NCBI RefSeq assembly: GCF_016482785.1
Contig: NZ_JAEMXM010000014.1
Span: 62,001 to 126,000 of the forward strand
DNA: 64,000 nucleotides
Origin: Paenibacillus alkalitolerans
GTDB taxonomy: Bacteria > Bacillota > Bacilli > Paenibacillales > YIM-B00363
Direction: 5' to 3'
This document shows, one piece after another, positions 44,859-54,099 of the stretch (positions are counted from its first letter, which is position 1; each line of letters begins with the position of its first letter). The position numbers and the translations under genes were made by a program. The notes beneath the pieces are model-generated. The model worked only from the letters and a program-made list of their open reading frames with translations. It made no database searches and was not told where the DNA came from.

Positions 44859-45947
44859 ATGCCGGATGATAATGTGCCTCAAACGATGAAAGCGGCCATC
44901 ATGTATAATACCCGTGAAATTAAGATTGAAGAATTGCCGGTTCCGCAAATCGGTCCCGACGAGGTGTTGATTAAAGTGGTAGCCGTGGGCATCTGCGGGT
45001 CGGACTTGCATTATTATTCGCACGGCAGAATCGGAAAATACGTAGTTGATAAACCGTTCATTCTCGGGCATGAGTGCTCCGGGGATATTGCCGCCGTCGG
45101 ATCGGATGTCCGGCAACTGAAAGCGGGCGACCGTGTAGCAGTTGAGCCCGGCGTCACTTGCGGGCATTGCGGCGCTTGTAAGGAAGGCAGGTACAATCTT
45201 TGTCCGGACGTTGAATTTCTGGCTACTCCGCCTTATGACGGCGCGTTTGTGCAGTATATCAAAGTCCGCCAAGACTTTGTCTTCAAGATTCCGGATGGTC
45301 TGTCCTATGAAGAGGCCGCATTAATCGAGCCGTTCTCGGTTGGAATCCATGCCGCGGCAAGAACGAAACTGCAGCCCGGCTCGACGATCGCCATCATGGG
45401 TATGGGGCCGGTCGGATTGACAGCGGTAGCCGCAGCCAAAGCATATGGGGCAGCCGCCATTATCGTTACCGACTTGGAGCCGCTTCGCCTGGAAGCAGCC
45501 AAACAAATGGGAGCTACTCATGTTATCAATATCCGCGAACAAGACCCTCTTGCAGAGATTAATAGGATTACGAGCGGCAAGGGCGTCGATGTCGCTTGGG
45601 AAACGGCCGGCAACCCGAAGGCGCTGCAATCCGCGCTAGGCTCGCTTCGGCGGGGAGGAAAGCTGGCTATAGTGGGATTGCCCGCCCAGGACGTAATCCC
45701 ATTGAATGTGCCGTTTATCGCCGATAATGAAGTCGATATTTACGGGATTTTCCGTTATGCGAATACGTATCCGAAGGGCATTCATTTTCTATCATCCGGC
45801 ATCGTCGACGCAAACAAGCTGATTACCGATAAATATCCGCTCGAACATACGCAAGAAGCGATGGAGCGGGCGCTCATCCACAAGAGCGAATGCCTGAAAG
45901 TCGTCGTTTATCCCAACGGTTTGGCTGCCGCGGTTGAATCGAACTAA
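44859..45947 (+). CDS. Sorbitol/xylitol dehydrogenase, zinc-dependent
   Basis: 362 residues, ATG 44859 with GAAGGG 11 bases upstream (TTG 44850, overlapping the previous stop, is less likely). Sorbitol dehydrogenase features: CGSDLHYYSHGRIG near residue 47, GHECSG near residue 70, structural zinc loop CGHCGACKEGRYNLC near residue 102, EPFSVGIHAA, and Rossmann motif GMGPVG near residue 180. It converts a polyol to a ketose with NAD. Together with the dehydrogenase at 40278 it gives the operon two polyol oxidation steps. Confidence 0.93.
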   Translation: MPDDNVPQTMKAAIMYNTREIKIEELPVPQIGPDEVLIKVVAVGICGSDLHYYSHGRIGKYVVDKPFILGHECSGDIAAVGSDVRQLKAGDRVAVEPGVTCGHCGACKEGRYNLCPDVEFLATPPYDGAFVQYIKVRQDFVFKIPDGLSYEEAALIEPFSVGIHAAARTKLQPGSTIAIMGMGPVGLTAVAAAKAYGAAAIIVTDLEPLRLEAAKQMGATHVINIREQDPLAEINRITSGKGVDVAWETAGNPKALQSALGSLRRGGKLAIVGLPAQDVIPLNVPFIADNEVDIYGIFRYANTYPKGIHFLSSGIVDANKLITDKYPLEHTQEAMERALIHKSECLKVVVYPNGLAAAVESN

Positions 45948-46030
45948 TGGAGTTTATCGCAAAGTATCGCAATCTGCGTTAAGATATAATCGCTCCTTTT
46001 ACAAATTTCATTTGCCTGGGGGATTGCGGA

Positions 46031-48346
46031 TTGGATGGTTTGAAGATGTGGTTTGATAAGCCTGCCGATCGTTGGGATGAAGCTCTTCCGATCGGCAACG
46101 GCACGTTGGGCGGCATGGTGTTCGGCAAGGCTCAAGTCGAACGGATCCAACTCAACGAGGACAGCTTATGGTATGGAGGCCCGATGGACCGGAACAATCC
46201 GGACGCTCTCCGGCATTTGGACGAGATACGCAGTCTTATTTTCGCCGGACGCATCCGGGAAGCGGAGGAATTGGCCTCGCGCGCCTTGATAGGAGTTCCT
46301 GACGGGCAGCGCCATTACGAACCGCTCGGCGATCTGTATTTGGATTTCGGCGCCGCCGGGGAGATCGGGGAATATCGCAGAGAGCTGGATTTGGAGGAAG
46401 GCGTCGCGCGGGTGCGGTATTCCGTTGATCATGTCGCATACGACCGCGAGTATTTCGCAAGCTTCCCCGATCAAGTGCTGGCGATCCGCTTAACCGCGAG
46501 CGAGCCCGGGAATCTTTCGTTCTCCATGCCGTTCGGCCGGGGCTCCGTGCTGGAGCCGACGCCTTGGTCGGATATTTTAAAGCATCCGGTGGGCTTTCAT
46601 GCTTACTTGGACCTGATCGGGGCCAGCGGGCAGGGGGACTTGATCGTTCGCGGAAAAAGCGGCGGCGAGGAAGGGGTCCGGTTTTGCTGCGCGGTAAGAG
46701 TGTTGACTGAGGGAGGCAACCGTTCTTTTGCGGGACGGCAGCTTACAGTCGAACGAGCGGATACGTCGACAATTCTCGTTGCGGCGTGCACCGATTTCAG
46801 GATTGCCAAGGACAATATGGAAGCCGAGTGCATCCGAAGATTGGACCGCGCGTCCGCCAAGTCTTACGAGCGGCTTCGCTCCGATCACGTTGAAGACTAC
46901 CGGGCTTTATTCAATCGTGTCTCCTTGACGCTTCAAGGCTTGGAAAGCAATGCTCTCTTATCGGATTTTCCGACGGACCGGCGATTGGAGCGGGTCCGGG
47001 AGGGAAGCGACGATCCGGGTCTGGTAAGCCTGTATTTCCAATTCGGACGATATCTTCTAATATCCAGCAGCCGACCGGGATCTTTGCCGGCGAATCTTCA
47101 GGGCATCTGGAATGCGGACATGCTTCCGATTTGGGACAGCAAATATACGATCAATATTAATACGCAAATGAATTACTGGCCCGCGGAGACGTGCAATTTG
47201 CCGGAGTGCCACGGTCCGTTGTTCGATTTTATCGAGCGGCTGCGCGTCCGCGGGCGGGAAACGGCCGCCGTCATGTACGGATGCCGCGGATTTGCGGCTC
47301 ATCATAATTCCGATATTTGGGCGGATACGGCTCCTCAGGATGTTTGCATCACGTCTACCTTCTGGACGATGGGAGCCGCCTGGCTCTGTTTGCACTTGTG
47401 GGATCACTATGAGTTCGGGCGGGACGAAGCGTTTCTCCGCGAGGTTCACGGAACGATGAAGGAAGCGGCGCAATTCGTACTCGATTATTTGGTGGAAGAT
47501 CCGCAGGGACACCTGGTAACCTGCCCGTCCTCATCGCCGGAAAACAGGTATTATCTTGCGAATGGGGAGACGGGAGCGTTATGCTACGGCCCTTCCATGG
47601 ACAGCCAGATCATCCGGGAGCTTTTCCAACGCTGCATCAGGAGCGCAGAAATATTGCAGATCGATCAGGAGTTCGGCGAGGAATTGAAGAAAGCTCTTGA
47701 ACGTATTCCGCGGCCTGCCATCGGAAAGTACGGGCAAATTCAAGAGTGGAGCGTTGATTACGAAGAGCTGGAGCCGGGTCACCGGCACATCTCCCATCTG
47801 TTCGCGCTTCATCCCGGATCGCAAATCGCGGTGAAAGCTTCTCCGGAGCTTGCCGCAGCGGCGAGAAAGACTCTGGAGCGCAGGCTGAAGCACGGCGGCG
47901 GCCATACCGGCTGGAGCCGGGCGTGGATTCTCAATATGTGGGCGAGACTGGAGGAGGCGGAGCCGGCTTACGATAACGTGATTGAGCTGCTTCGCTCGTC
48001 TACGCTGCCGAATTTGTTTTGCGACCATCCTCCTTTTCAGATCGACGGCAATTTTGGCGGAACCGCGGGGATCGCCGAAATGCTTCTGCAAAGCCACACG
48101 GGCGAAATCCATCTGCTTCCGGCTTTGCCGCACGCTTGGAAGCACGGAAGCGTTCGAGGATTGCGCGCGCGCGGCGGGTTTGAAGTAGACATCGAATGGA
48201 AAGAAGGCCGGCTGGCGAGTTCGACCATAACGGCCAATAAGGAAGGAAACTGTACCGTAACATACCGAGGCAAATCGGTGAACCTGGTGTTTGACGAACA
48301 TAAATCCAATTATACTCTGGACTTGGACGCTTGGATAAACGGATAA
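46031..48346 (+). CDS. GH95 family alpha-L-fucosidase/galactosidase
   Basis: 771 residues, complete. TTG 46031 has GGGG eight bases upstream; ATG 46046 is the alternative. N-terminal beta domain (about 5-250) with [16 protein letters not shown] and [14 protein letters not shown]; alpha/alpha-barrel (about 285-690) with NMQ-type [14 protein letters not shown] and HAWSRAW-type [18 protein letters not shown]; catalytic base Asp in [18 protein letters not shown]-terminal beta domain with HLLPALP and [12 protein letters not shown]. No signal peptide, so it acts on imported oligosaccharides. The remnant at 3749-4470 is a paralogue. Confidence 0.93.
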   Translation: MDGLKMWFDKPADRWDEALPIGNGTLGGMVFGKAQVERIQLNEDSLWYGGPMDRNNPDALRHLDEIRSLIFAGRIREAEELASRALIGVPDGQRHYEPLGDLYLDFGAAGEIGEYRRELDLEEGVARVRYSVDHVAYDREYFASFPDQVLAIRLTASEPGNLSFSMPFGRGSVLEPTPWSDILKHPVGFHAYLDLIGASGQGDLIVRGKSGGEEGVRFCCAVRVLTEGGNRSFAGRQLTVERADTSTILVAACTDFRIAKDNMEAECIRRLDRASAKSYERLRSDHVEDYRALFNRVSLTLQGLESNALLSDFPTDRRLERVREGSDDPGLVSLYFQFGRYLLISSSRPGSLPANLQGIWNADMLPIWDSKYTININTQMNYWPAETCNLPECHGPLFDFIERLRVRGRETAAVMYGCRGFAAHHNSDIWADTAPQDVCITSTFWTMGAAWLCLHLWDHYEFGRDEAFLREVHGTMKEAAQFVLDYLVEDPQGHLVTCPSSSPENRYYLANGETGALCYGPSMDSQIIRELFQRCIRSAEILQIDQEFGEELKKALERIPRPAIGKYGQIQEWSVDYEELEPGHRHISHLFALHPGSQIAVKASPELAAAARKTLERRLKHGGGHTGWSRAWILNMWARLEEAEPAYDNVIELLRSSTLPNLFCDHPPFQIDGNFGGTAGIAEMLLQSHTGEIHLLPALPHAWKHGSVRGLRARGGFEVDIEWKEGRLASSTITANKEGNCTVTYRGKSVNLVFDEHKSNYTLDLDAWING

Positions 48347-48453
48347 AGGGTGTTATGAACGATTTCGTTTTCGGTGACATTGTTGTAATTGAGACCAGAA
48401 GAGGAAATATTAATCAAAGCTGCAGTTTTCAATCAAAGAAGGGATGATAAACC

Positions 48454-49089
48454 ATGGCAACCGTATTGTATATCACAGCACATCCGAACGATCATCAAGC
48501 GTCCTATAGTATGGCGGTCGGCAAAGCATTTATTGAAGCTTACCGGGAGGCTCATCCTTCCGATGAAGTCGTGCATTTGGATTTGTACCAAATGAATATT
48601 CCGCAGCTTGACGCGGATATATTCAGCGGCTGGGGAAAACTTCGTTCCGGTTCCGCGTTCGACCAGCTTTCCGATGCGGAGAAGACCAAGGTAGGCAGAT
48701 TAAACGAACTGGTGGACCAATTTGTCGCAGCGGATAAATATGTGTTTGTGTCTCCGATGTGGAACTTTTCCTTTCCTCCGGTTTTGAAAGCCTATATCGA
48801 CGCCATATGCATAGCCGGAAAAACCTTCAAATATACGGAGAGCGGTCCTATAGGCTTGCTTACCGATAAAAAAGCCCTTCATATTCAAGCGAGCGGAGGC
48901 GTGTATTCGGAAGGACCGGCTGCAGCCTTCGAAAGCGGACACAGTTATCTGAAGAAAATCATGCAGTTCATTGGCGTTCCTTCGTTTGAAGGTATTTTTG
49001 CAGAAGGAATGGCCGCAATGCCGGATCAGGCGCAATCGATAAAGGAAAAGGCAATAGCGAAAGCGGAAGCTGCGGCGAAACAATTTTGA
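48454..49089 (+). CDS. azoR: FMN-dependent NADH:quinone reductase/azoreductase
   Basis: 211 residues of the flavodoxin-like AzoR family: [18 protein letters not shown] near the start (FMN phosphate loop), [19 protein letters not shown] near residue 100 (P-M-W-N-F FMN motif) and [11 protein letters not shown] near residue 148. It reduces quinones and azo compounds with NADH as a dimer. Site AAGGGATGATAAACC before the ATG. It stands alone after GH95 and ends at a strong terminator. Confidence 0.93.
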   Translation: MATVLYITAHPNDHQASYSMAVGKAFIEAYREAHPSDEVVHLDLYQMNIPQLDADIFSGWGKLRSGSAFDQLSDAEKTKVGRLNELVDQFVAADKYVFVSPMWNFSFPPVLKAYIDAICIAGKTFKYTESGPIGLLTDKKALHIQASGGVYSEGPAAAFESGHSYLKKIMQFIGVPSFEGIFAEGMAAMPDQAQSIKEKAIAKAEAAAKQF

Positions 49090-49098
49090 AACATGGGA

Positions 49099-49128
49099 AC
49101 CACCGACTTTTTGGTCGGTGGTTTTTTT
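49099..49128 (+). terminator. Terminator of azoR
   Basis: ACCACCGAC pairs perfectly with GTCGGTGGT around TTTTTG, followed by seven T. Confidence 0.93.
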
Positions 49129-49251
49129 AACGATAAAGAATTTATAAGTTTTCTGCTTTAGCAGGAAATGAGTAAATTCTTTACCAAGAAAAACTTCCTC
49201 TTACTCGCGGTCGCTCATCCTTGAATGCACTTCGATAGAAGTTTTTCTTAT
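49129..49251 (+). repeat. Dispersed repeat family 2, copy 2 (123 bases)
   Basis: Same length and order as 23636-23758. Here AAGAAAAACTTC (49188-49199) and GAAGTTTTTCTT (49238-49249) are perfect inverted arms, and TTTTCTGC/GCAGGAAA form a smaller hairpin at 49149-49168. It abuts the azoR terminator on one side and the TSUP gene's end on the other. Confidence 0.85.
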
Positions 49252-49266
49252 GAATCGGACGGGATC

Positions 49267-50031
49267 TCAAGGAATGACGTCCCAAACTTGTTTGCCGATG
49301 AGAATAATCGTTACTCCAATAAATAAAATCCGGACATAACCGGTACCTTTACGGATCGCAAGCCGGGAACCGACAACAGCTCCTGCGATCATAGCGATTC
49401 CCATCACCAGACCATGCGTATAACTGACGGAATCCAAGAAAATAAACGTAATCAAACTGGCTATATTGCTGGCAAAGTTTAGTGGTTTGGCATTTCCCGC
49501 AGCGGTTACAAAGTCAAATCCCAAGAAAAGAAAAGCGAAGATCAGAAACGAACCCGTTCCGGGTCCGAAGAATCCGTCATAAAAGCCTATGATAAAAGCG
49601 ACCAAAACGCTGAAAACACCGGTTTTTTTTGTTATTCCCGCATACGTGGACATTTTTCCCCAGTCTTTTTTTAATAAGGTATAGAGTGTTACTCCAACGA
49701 GCAAAACAATGACCAATGGCTTCAGAAACGAAGACGGAACGAGGCGAACCGTATAGGTACCTAACACAGCCCCCGCCAACGAAAACGGGATGAGATATTT
49801 TACTAATTTAAAATTGATTTTCCCGGATCGAATAAACGAAATCGTACTTGTCAAAGTAGACATGGAAGAGGCTAATTTATTCGTTCCCAATACGACCGGC
49901 AGCGGAAGTCCGGTTAATAAAAGCGCAGGAATCGAAATTAACCCTCCTCCCCCTACCACGGAATCGATAAAAGAAGCCAAAAAACCGAGTCCTAGTAAAA
50001 GTATAATCATTTCAACACTTATGTCTTGCAA
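49267..50031 (-). CDS. TSUP family membrane transporter (TauE/SafE)
   Basis: 254 residues, seven to eight hydrophobic helices, with the family motifs GFLASFIDSVVGGGGLISIPALL at the start (core GGGGLISIPALL) and GFYDGFFGPGTGSFL in the second half. TauE/SafE proteins export or import small sulfur- or carbon-containing anions. It is divergent from a LysR regulator of the CysL-like group, suggesting a sulfite, sulfonate or similar anion. Substrate is inference. Confidence 0.9.
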   Translation of the reverse strand: MQDISVEMIILLLGLGFLASFIDSVVGGGGLISIPALLLTGLPLPVVLGTNKLASSMSTLTSTISFIRSGKINFKLVKYLIPFSLAGAVLGTYTVRLVPSSFLKPLVIVLLVGVTLYTLLKKDWGKMSTYAGITKKTGVFSVLVAFIIGFYDGFFGPGTGSFLIFAFLFLGFDFVTAAGNAKPLNFASNIASLITFIFLDSVSYTHGLVMGIAMIAGAVVGSRLAIRKGTGYVRILFIGVTIILIGKQVWDVIP

Positions 50032-50111
50032 CGGAGTGCCTCCTATCAGCCGCTGAGTGATGCTTCTACATCATTTTACCTCCCCGAGATTCATCGGAAT
50101 AATATATAATT

Positions 50112-50138
50112 TATAGGTATTCATAGATTGTAACTATA
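50112..50138. promoter_or_regulatory. Dyad in the TSUP/LysR divergent promoter region
   Basis: TATAG and CTATA are inverted and 17 bases apart in the A+T-rich 124-base gap between the two divergent genes; a plausible LysR-type binding site. Confidence 0.35.
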
Positions 50139-50155
50139 TATAAGCAGGAGCGAAA

Positions 50156-51031
50156 ATGAATTTACATACATTGAGAGTGTTTTTCGAGGTTGCCAATCAT
50201 CAAAGCGTAACGGCGGCATCCGCGAGCCTTGCCATCAGTCAACCGTCCGTTACCGCCCAGATTCGAAAGCTGGAGAAGGAAACGGGATTGAAAGTGATTG
50301 AACCGCATGGAAGAGGGATACGTTTAACCGAGGCGGGCGAAATGATTTATGCCCATGCTCAACGGCTGTTCGCGATGGAAAGAGAACTGGAAATGAAGCT
50401 TAAGGATTTCCGTGAAGGTAAGACAGGAACATTAAGGATCACCTCGACAGGTTTACCCGCCAATATGTTTCTGCCGAAATGGGTTGCTTCCTTTAAGAAA
50501 CAAAATCCTCAAGTCGACATTATATTGAATGTTGTTAACTCAATGGAAGCGAATAGACGGTTATTGCAATATGAAGCGGATTTCGCTTTCATTGCGGGCA
50601 TTTCGAAGCATCAGGATATTAATTACGAAAAGCTGTTTGACGACGAGCTTTGGTTTATCGTACCGAAGGGTCACCGGTTTGATTCCCAAGTGGCAACATT
50701 AGAAGAAATGATGGCAGAGCCCTTTTTCATGCGGGAGGAAGGCAGCAGTATAAGGGAACAGCTGTTGGCGCTGTGCAGAATCCATGATATTTCTCCGCCG
50801 AGAAGAGCACTGCAGTATAACGGGATGAACCTGTCCATTAAAACAGTCCAAGAAGGATACGGAGCCATGTTGGTTCCCGCCTTGGCAGTGAAAAGCATGG
50901 TCGAAAACGGAGAGCTCGGGCGAGTCTTTATAGAGGGGATTGATATTAAGAGACCGATCTACTTCTGTACGAGAAAGGATGATTTGTTGTCCCCCGTTGC
51001 GAAGGTATTTTATGAATTAGTGAAGGGGTAG
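50156..51031 (+). CDS. LysR family transcriptional regulator
   Basis: 291 residues: winged helix-turn-helix (1-60; FFEVANHQSVTAASASLAIS, QPSVTAQIRKLEKETG), linker helix and a periplasmic-binding-like effector domain (about 90-291; KTGTLRITSTG). GGAG and a short spacer precede ATG 50156. Divergent from the TSUP transporter gene, which it probably controls. A dispersed repeat begins ten bases after its stop. Confidence 0.92.
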   Translation: MNLHTLRVFFEVANHQSVTAASASLAISQPSVTAQIRKLEKETGLKVIEPHGRGIRLTEAGEMIYAHAQRLFAMERELEMKLKDFREGKTGTLRITSTGLPANMFLPKWVASFKKQNPQVDIILNVVNSMEANRRLLQYEADFAFIAGISKHQDINYEKLFDDELWFIVPKGHRFDSQVATLEEMMAEPFFMREEGSSIREQLLALCRIHDISPPRRALQYNGMNLSIKTVQEGYGAMLVPALAVKSMVENGELGRVFIEGIDIKRPIYFCTRKDDLLSPVAKVFYELVKG

Positions 51032-51040
51032 CCCTTGGTG

Positions 51041-51433
51041 TATCCCGCCGTGATATCCGGGTTCGAACTCCCTTATGAGCACTATACCCATGGTTCAGTT
51101 AAACCGGTTGACGGATTTGGTTATGACCTCTATTTCGACTGCCCTTTGCAGTCCTCCCCCCATGCTCCACACGCAATATAGCCGCGGCTCCCTCCCAATA
51201 CTAACTCTCTTGCGGGTACTATCCCCTGTCGTCAGATAATGGCAACGGTCGCAAACGCAGGCAGTGCGAAAAAAGCAAGGATCTAAGTTCTCTCCGCCTA
51301 AGAGGACATACGGATCGCGCAAAGAGTGCCGATGACCAGATCATCAGGACGAGAAGATCAGACGATCTGAATCTAGGGGAGAGTGCACGTAGGGGAATCA
51401 ACGTAATCGTTCCTCAAGCCTTTGCCGCATGAG
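51041..51433 (+). repeat. Dispersed repeat family 1, copy D (near full length)
   Basis: Matches copy C from TATCCCGCCGTGATATCC to TTTGCCGCATGAG, with TCCCAATACTAACTCTCTTGCGGG in common with A and B. The unit CTATaCCcaTGGTTCAG (51081) recurs as CTATCCCCTGTCGTCAG (51219). The 3' core holds TCAGACGATCTGA, a palindrome, and GGGGAATCAACGTAATCGTTCC. Confidence 0.8.
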
Positions 51434-51658
51434 CATATCGGAGAAGACCATTTTACGAACATATAACCCGGACATCCAATTTGGTTGCACGGTTTATGCA
51501 CTGTTCCGAAACAGAACTGGTTTTCCTGAAACGGTTCCCGTCAATTCGAAAGTTCAAACGTCCGCTTGTTGACAAACATCCGGATCATTTAGTTTTATGG
51601 AGGGAGGGGAAAGTGAAAGGAATTCGAAAGCACGTCTTGAGGGAAAGGTGAACGCGGT
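51434..51658. promoter_or_regulatory. Leader of the second polysaccharide locus
   Basis: A TTGACA at 51569-51574 is the best -35; a -10 with good match is not clear (TAGTTT or TTTTAT at 15-18 bases). CTGTTCCGAAACAGAAC and GAAACGGTTCC nearby may be binding sites. No gene seen. Confidence 0.35.
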
Positions 51659-53935
51659 ATGGCAACCAAGAAAGCTTCCGGACGCGGAAAGTTCTACCGA
51701 ATGAGTTTGATCACCATTCTGCTCATTACCTGCATCCCGGGACTGATTATCGGGGTATCTTTATATGTCTTCATTACTGAAAAAATCGAGTACGAGCTGC
51801 GGCAAATTCACCAAGATCGGCTTGCGGAGACGATCCAATCGGTAGACGATCAATTTTCGTATTTGGAGTTGACCCTCGCGCATTGGGCGCACGATCCTGT
51901 ATTCGGTGACGCTTTGAAGCGGCTCGATTTCATTAACGGCTCCCGGCAAATCTTTGATTTATATAAGACGCTTATCGTCGTGGAAGGCACGCACCCGCTC
52001 ATTCAGCAGGTGGAGCTGGTCTTACTGGAGCCGCAAGGGTATCTTTTCAATACGGAGCAGTACGTTCGTCTTCAAGCCGATGACATAAAGCAGTACGATG
52101 ATCTGCTGAAGGAGAAACGGCCGCTGCACTGGACGTTGTCCGAGTCGTCCATGACGGTCGCGCACAGTATCCCGGGCGGGCTCGCGCGTCCGTTCGGATT
52201 GCTGAGGGCGACTCTCAACGAGTCTCGAACCAAACAGCTGTTAGGCGGGCTGGATCCGTACGGCAACGGCACTGTGTTTTTGATGGACGAGCGAGGCGCG
52301 TTTCTTCGGCACGGCGGCCATCAGAAGGTTTCCGGTTTGGAAGCCGCCCTTCGGGACAAAGTGCTGGCGCAAGCCAGTACGCGCGGATCGTTCGCGTTGG
52401 AGTGGAACGGTGAGACATACTCAGTCTCTTTCGGCGAGATGAAGCGGCTAGGCTCCAGCTGGATCTTCGTATCCGCCGCCTCGATGACGGCGATTACGCA
52501 GCCGGTCGCGGAGGTGACCCGAATCATCACGATCATCAGCGCCGCCGGGTTGACGGTCGCATTATTCCTTTCATGGTTCGCCTCGCAGTGGCTGTATCGC
52601 CCGATAGAGAGGCTTAAGCGGCTGTTTGGGACCGATGCCGGCCATCCAACGGACGCGAAGGACGAGTTCGAGTGGATCGGCCATCAGTGGGAGCGAGTCA
52701 CGAACGAAAGCCTGAACCTGCACAACCGTCTCAAACAGCAGTTGCCTCGGCTGAGGGAAGGGTTTATCTTGCAGCTGGTGCAGGGTCACTTGTCCGCATT
52801 GTCGGAAATGGATCTGCGCGATCGGATGCAGAGCTACGGCCTTTCCATGGGGGACCGGACGATCTGCGCGATGGTCGTGCAGTTGACGGGCTTCTCGAAG
52901 CTGGAGGGAAGGTTCTCCCACGGCGATCAGGGGCTCGTGTCTTTCGCGGCGGCCAATATGATGGAGGAGCTCGCGACCGCGAAATTCAAGCAGGTGCAGA
53001 TCGTACACTTTCACGACTTGTGGATCGGCCTCTTGGTCCTGCTGCCGCCGCCAGAGGGGTCGAATAGGAAGCAACTGTTCGACTTGGCGCACGAAATGGT
53101 CGATGCCGTTCAGAACATTTTGAGGATCAACGTAACGATTAGCATCAGTCCCGAATCGCGCAGCATTCGCGACGGGTACGAGCTGTTCGAAGAGGCGAAA
53201 CGGGCGATCGGCTATCGCGAGCTCGGGGCTAAGAGCCAAATTATCGACGTTGCGCAGCTCGAAGCGTTCGAGTCGGAAATTCGCATCGACTACCCGCTCG
53301 CGATCGAAAAGCAGCTGCTTCACGCCATGCGAAGCGGCGAACGGGAACAAGTCGACCGACTGATCGAGGCGTTCATGGCCGAGCTCTCCGAGCAAGGCAA
53401 GGAAGTGAGCGTGAGACAAAACGTGCTCCATCTGATCGGGAGAATCCATCATACGATCCTGGAGGCCGGTGTCGATCCTTACCGCGTATTCGGGATGGCG
53501 GATTTGTACGAGGAGGTCGCCGCGCTCGGCGAGCCGGACGAACTGCTCGCTTGGATGAAGAAGGACGTCGTCGAGCCGTATCTCCGGTACTTCCGGAATC
53601 GTGACGAAACTCGGTTCAAGCATATGGTCGAACAAACCGTGGACTTGGTCCACGGCCACTACGAAACCGATATCTCGCTCGATCAATGCGCCGATAAGCT
53701 CGGTACGACATCCTATACGCTTAGCAAAGCGTTCCGTCAAGTGGCGGGCAAAAATTTTATCGATTACTTAACGGACGTACGTTTGGACGAGGCGAAGAAG
53801 TTATTGCGCGATACGGATATTAAGGTGAACGACATCGCTCAACAGGTCGGATACCATTCGAGTTACTTCCATCGGATTTTCAAGAAGCGCGAGGGCGTCT
53901 CTCCGACGAAATTCCGGGATATCAGCCGTCAATAG
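51659..53935 (+). CDS. Membrane-bound AraC family regulator (YesS-like)
   Basis: 758 residues: membrane helix at about 16-40 (LITILLITCIPGLIIGVSLYV), an extracellular sensing domain (about 45-280), a second helix at about 287-308 (IITIISAAGLTVALFLSWF), a cytoplasmic domain (about 340-640), and a C-terminal AraC double helix-turn-helix (about 657-758; HYETDISLDQCADKLGTTSYTLSKAF in part, HSSYFHRIFKKREGVSPTKFR end). Such one-component regulators sense external oligosaccharide, directly or via the binding protein, and activate the adjacent importer operon. ATG 51659 after AAAGGTGA. A terminator separates it from the permease genes. Confidence 0.9.
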   Translation: MATKKASGRGKFYRMSLITILLITCIPGLIIGVSLYVFITEKIEYELRQIHQDRLAETIQSVDDQFSYLELTLAHWAHDPVFGDALKRLDFINGSRQIFDLYKTLIVVEGTHPLIQQVELVLLEPQGYLFNTEQYVRLQADDIKQYDDLLKEKRPLHWTLSESSMTVAHSIPGGLARPFGLLRATLNESRTKQLLGGLDPYGNGTVFLMDERGAFLRHGGHQKVSGLEAALRDKVLAQASTRGSFALEWNGETYSVSFGEMKRLGSSWIFVSAASMTAITQPVAEVTRIITIISAAGLTVALFLSWFASQWLYRPIERLKRLFGTDAGHPTDAKDEFEWIGHQWERVTNESLNLHNRLKQQLPRLREGFILQLVQGHLSALSEMDLRDRMQSYGLSMGDRTICAMVVQLTGFSKLEGRFSHGDQGLVSFAAANMMEELATAKFKQVQIVHFHDLWIGLLVLLPPPEGSNRKQLFDLAHEMVDAVQNILRINVTISISPESRSIRDGYELFEEAKRAIGYRELGAKSQIIDVAQLEAFESEIRIDYPLAIEKQLLHAMRSGEREQVDRLIEAFMAELSEQGKEVSVRQNVLHLIGRIHHTILEAGVDPYRVFGMADLYEEVAALGEPDELLAWMKKDVVEPYLRYFRNRDETRFKHMVEQTVDLVHGHYETDISLDQCADKLGTTSYTLSKAFRQVAGKNFIDYLTDVRLDEAKKLLRDTDIKVNDIAQQVGYHSSYFHRIFKKREGVSPTKFRDISRQ

Positions 53936-53976
53936 CAGGTCTTGCAAAATCGGTACGGGTCGGCAAAACTAGTGCG

Positions 53977-54013
53977 GCAGGCTGCATCAACCTAGATGCG
54001 GCCTGCTTTTTTT
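53977..54013 (+). terminator. Terminator after the membrane-bound regulator
   Basis: GCAGGCTGCAT pairs with ATGCGGCCTGC (one mismatch) around a loop, followed by TTTTTTT. Confidence 0.88.
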
Positions 54014-54099
54014 CTGTGCAAAAATGTCCGGTTGAAGGAAACGGCATCGTGCTTTACGGTTACGACAGACAAGAGCAACGGCGTAGAAGGAGGAACAGC

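Noticed and set aside
51058-51075. GGTTCGAACTCC resembling a tRNA T-arm in repeat copies C and D
   Set aside because: Neither an acceptor stem nor D and anticodon arms can be found around it, and copy C changes the arm sequence.
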